Origin: JBEPVZ01 sp041690695
GTDB taxonomy: Bacteria > Patescibacteriota > Microgenomatia > Daviesbacterales > UBA10151
DNA length: 64,000 nt
Reading direction: 5' to 3'
Assembly: GCA_041690695.1 (NCBI GenBank)
Contig: JBEPVZ010000002.1
Span: 29,591-93,590 of the forward strand
The position numbers and the translations under genes were made by a program. Under the pieces are notes generated by a model. The model was given only the letters and a program-made list of their open reading frames with translations. It was not told the origin of the DNA and did not search any database. This document shows positions 62,519-64,000 of the stretch, piece after piece (position 1 is the stretch's first letter; each line of letters starts with the position of its first letter).

Positions 62519-62542
62519 AATGCAAGTCAGTTACATTTACTT

Positions 62543-62959
62543 ATGTTAAATCACAATTGCAAAGACGAACTTAAGGAAGTTAATTTAAAAGCTACTTCTG
62601 CCAGGCTAGCGGTTCTAAAACTGCTTGAAAAAACAGATCAACCACTCGACGTTGCGACGATTATCGGTTATTTAAATAATCATCAGATTAAGGCCGATCC
62701 AGTCACGGCCTTTCGAATTATTAATCAATTTACCGATAAAGGTTTAACTCAAAAAGTTCAACTTAAAGAAGGTAAATTTCGATACGAATTATCTTCAAAA
62801 CCAGATCATCATCATTTAGTTTGTGAAAGTTGTGGCAGAATTGAAGATATGCCCGAATGTCAGGTCGGACTTTTAGAAAAAGATATTTTCAAAAATAAAC
62901 AATTTAAAGTTTCGAGTCATTCTTTAGAGTTTTTCGGCAAATGTCTTAGCTGTCAATAA
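62543..62959 (+). CDS. Fur-family metal-responsive repressor, probably Zur-like
   Basis: 138 residues from ATG 62543 (MLNHNCKDELKEVN), a normal Fur length. The winged helix spans LKATSARLAVLKLLEKTDQPLDVATI to DPVTAFRIINQFTDKGL, matching the Fur pattern T.AR..vl..L and vTvyR.l. The dimerisation domain has DHHHLVCESCGRIEDM with the HHH-x-C-x2-C metal site, and KCLSCQ near the C-terminus gives the second Cys pair. Pairing with a ZIP transporter two bases downstream points to zinc; iron or manganese cannot be excluded. Confidence 0.88.
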   Translation: MLNHNCKDELKEVNLKATSARLAVLKLLEKTDQPLDVATIIGYLNNHQIKADPVTAFRIINQFTDKGLTQKVQLKEGKFRYELSSKPDHHHLVCESCGRIEDMPECQVGLLEKDIFKNKQFKVSSHSLEFFGKCLSCQ

Positions 62960-62961
62960 AT

Positions 62962-63684
62962 ATGGCAATTTTATTTTCATTCTTAAGTTTTTTATCAACC
63001 TTATGTGGAGGGCTAGTTGGACTTAAATATAAAGATAAACTTCACCTAATTTTAGGTTTAACTGCAGGAGTTTTACTTGGTGTTGTGGCATTTGATATCT
63101 TCCCAGAAATTATTGAATTAGTTGGAGCCAATAATATCCCACCAGTTAATCCGATGATCGCTTTAGTCATTGGTTTCTTAACTTTCCATATCTTTGAAAA
63201 AGTTTTACTAATTCATAAAGAAGATGAAGAGATGTATGGTCATCATAAACATCCAACAGTTGGAGTCGCCTCGGCATTGGCTTTATCTGGCCATTCGTTT
63301 ATGGATGGTGTCGGAATTGGTTTGGGCTTCCAAGTTTCACCAGCCATCGGATTGGTGGTGGCTATTGCAGTTATTGCTCATGATTTTTCAGATGGTTTAA
63401 ATACCGTTTCATTAACTTTAGTTCACAAAAATAATCCAAAACGAGCATTAAAATTATTATTTGTTGATGCGTTAGCGCCGGTTTTAGGAGCAACTTCAAC
63501 CCTGTTTTTTTCAGTCCCCGAAAGCTTTTTAGTTTTATATTTAGGATTTTTTGCGGGATTTTTGTTATACATTGGAGCCTCGGATATTTTACCTGAAGCT
63601 CATCATCAACACTCCTCAATTAAAACAATCTTAATGACCCTTTTTGGAGTTTTATTTATCTTTATTGTGACCAGATTTGCCTAA
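62962..63684 (+). CDS. ZIP-family metal transporter
   Basis: 240 residues with about seven hydrophobic helices. The metal-site helices read LALSGHSFMDGVGIGLGF (H-S-x-x-D-G) and VIAHDFSDGLNTVSLTL (H-D-x-x-D-G), the ZIP signature for bivalent metal coordination. A His-containing cytoplasmic loop (EDEEMYGHHKHPTVG) precedes them, as in zinc ZIPs. It should import Zn2+ or a similar ion. Two bases separate it from the Fur-family gene, so the two form an operon likely repressed by that regulator. Confidence 0.9.
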   Translation: MAILFSFLSFLSTLCGGLVGLKYKDKLHLILGLTAGVLLGVVAFDIFPEIIELVGANNIPPVNPMIALVIGFLTFHIFEKVLLIHKEDEEMYGHHKHPTVGVASALALSGHSFMDGVGIGLGFQVSPAIGLVVAIAVIAHDFSDGLNTVSLTLVHKNNPKRALKLLFVDALAPVLGATSTLFFSVPESFLVLYLGFFAGFLLYIGASDILPEAHHQHSSIKTILMTLFGVLFIFIVTRFA

Positions 63685-63685
63685 T

Positions 63686-64000
63686 ATGCCTTGGACAATT
63701 GATGAAGTCAGAAAAGCGTTTAGTGGACGGTTAATCGGTAAATTGTTGATGCGTATGTCAGTTTGTGAAACCGTTTTAAAATTGCCCGATAACTTAATTG
63801 AATTTGTGACTCAAAACATTTGGTTTATCTCCTCCCCAGAGGACGCTTGGGCTTTTACTTTTCGAGGATCAGACCTTCGGGATCAACATCTAATTATTAT
63901 CTCGGATGATTTATTAAATGAAGATCAAAGTCAGATCCAATCGACAATCTTGCACGAGATCGGTCATGTCATATTGGGTCATAAAAATTCGATCGGTTAT
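63686..64000 (+). CDS. HExxH protein, probable zinc metallopeptidase-like (3' end outside window)
   Basis: Starts at ATG 63686, one base after the ZIP stop, and is open to the window end (105 codons). It reads MPWTIDEVRKAFSGRLIGKL at the start and contains TILHEIGHVILGHKNSIGY near the cut end, where HEIGH is a zinc-binding HExxH motif of the ImmA/IrrE or Zn-peptidase type. Residues FISSPEDAWAFTFRGSDLR precede it. The rest of the active site lies outside the window. Co-transcription with the metal transporter is likely. Confidence 0.65.
   Translation, partial: MPWTIDEVRKAFSGRLIGKLLMRMSVCETVLKLPDNLIEFVTQNIWFISSPEDAWAFTFRGSDLRDQHLIIISDDLLNEDQSQIQSTILHEIGHVILGHKNSIGY

Noticed and set aside
62507..62542. 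TTG start for the Fur-like protein
   Set aside because: It lies inside the spacer of a TTGACA-17-TACAGT promoter, upstream of the predicted transcription start.
1..64000. Alternative genetic code with TGA as Gly, as in Gracilibacteria
   Set aside because: TGA ends many genes exactly at family-typical lengths and in ATGA overlaps, with no TGA inside conserved domains.
1..64000. CRISPR arrays, tRNA or rRNA genes, insertion sequences
   Set aside because: No regularly spaced repeats, cloverleaf-type sequences, rRNA-like stretches or transposase motifs were seen; a tRNA scan would be needed to be certain.

Overview
The window looks like one chromosomal segment of a small-genome, low-GC bacterium of the Candidate Phyla Radiation (Patescibacteria); Microgenomates-like or Saccharibacteria-like are both possible, and no 16S or ribosomal marker is present to decide. 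The reasons are the very tight packing with many ATGA or longer stop/start overlaps, an abridged division and cell-wall (dcw) cluster with shortened Mur enzymes and no rsmH, a DUF4012-type protein, a very large set of glycosyltransferases and GT-C membrane proteins, and promoters lying so close to ATG that the messages should be leaderless. TGA behaves as an ordinary stop codon.

Bases 1-44319 form a surface-glycan locus. It holds about ten GT-A (GT2-like) and six GT-B (GT4-like) glycosyltransferases, about nine large multi-pass GT-C/PMT-type proteins, three SAM methyltransferases, two left-handed beta-helix acetyltransferases, an FAD oxidoreductase, a flippase, an O-antigen ligase/polymerase-like protein, an initiating phosphoglycosyl transferase and a DUF4012-type exported protein. 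A plausible scheme is that the phosphoglycosyl transferase (41791) starts a lipid-linked glycan, GT2/GT4 enzymes extend it in the cytoplasm, the flippase (16976) exports it, and the GT-C and ligase-like proteins modify or transfer it outside. No nucleotide-sugar synthesis genes are visible. Three genes run backwards: one GT-C gene (19809-21278) and a mazEF toxin-antitoxin pair (31388-31944) that splits the locus. A Bcp/PrxQ peroxiredoxin also sits inside it.

Bases 44574-47553 carry recO, glycyl-tRNA synthetase and an anchored exported protein of unknown function. A hairpin-rich spacer follows (47554-47797), then a strong promoter overlapped by four TGG repeats with exact 10-bp period, a likely MraZ operator.

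Bases 47882-60759 are the dcw cluster: mraZ, ftsL-like, ftsI/PBP, murE-like, a MurB-like FAD domain, murF-like, mraY, ftsW, murG, ftsQ, ftsA, ftsZ. rsmH, murC, murD and ddl are absent here. Between ftsA and ftsZ, with its own promoter, sits a zeta-toxin/UDP-GlcNAc-kinase-like gene coupled to a 54-codon reading frame; this is the most unusual arrangement in the window.

Bases 60759-64000 hold a 103-aa protein coupled to ftsZ, a short leaderless reading frame with an adjoining repeat remnant, an anchored beta-propeller-like protein, a Fur/Zur-type regulator paired with a ZIP metal transporter, and the start of an HExxH protein cut by the window edge. I saw no rRNA, tRNA, CRISPR array or insertion sequence.
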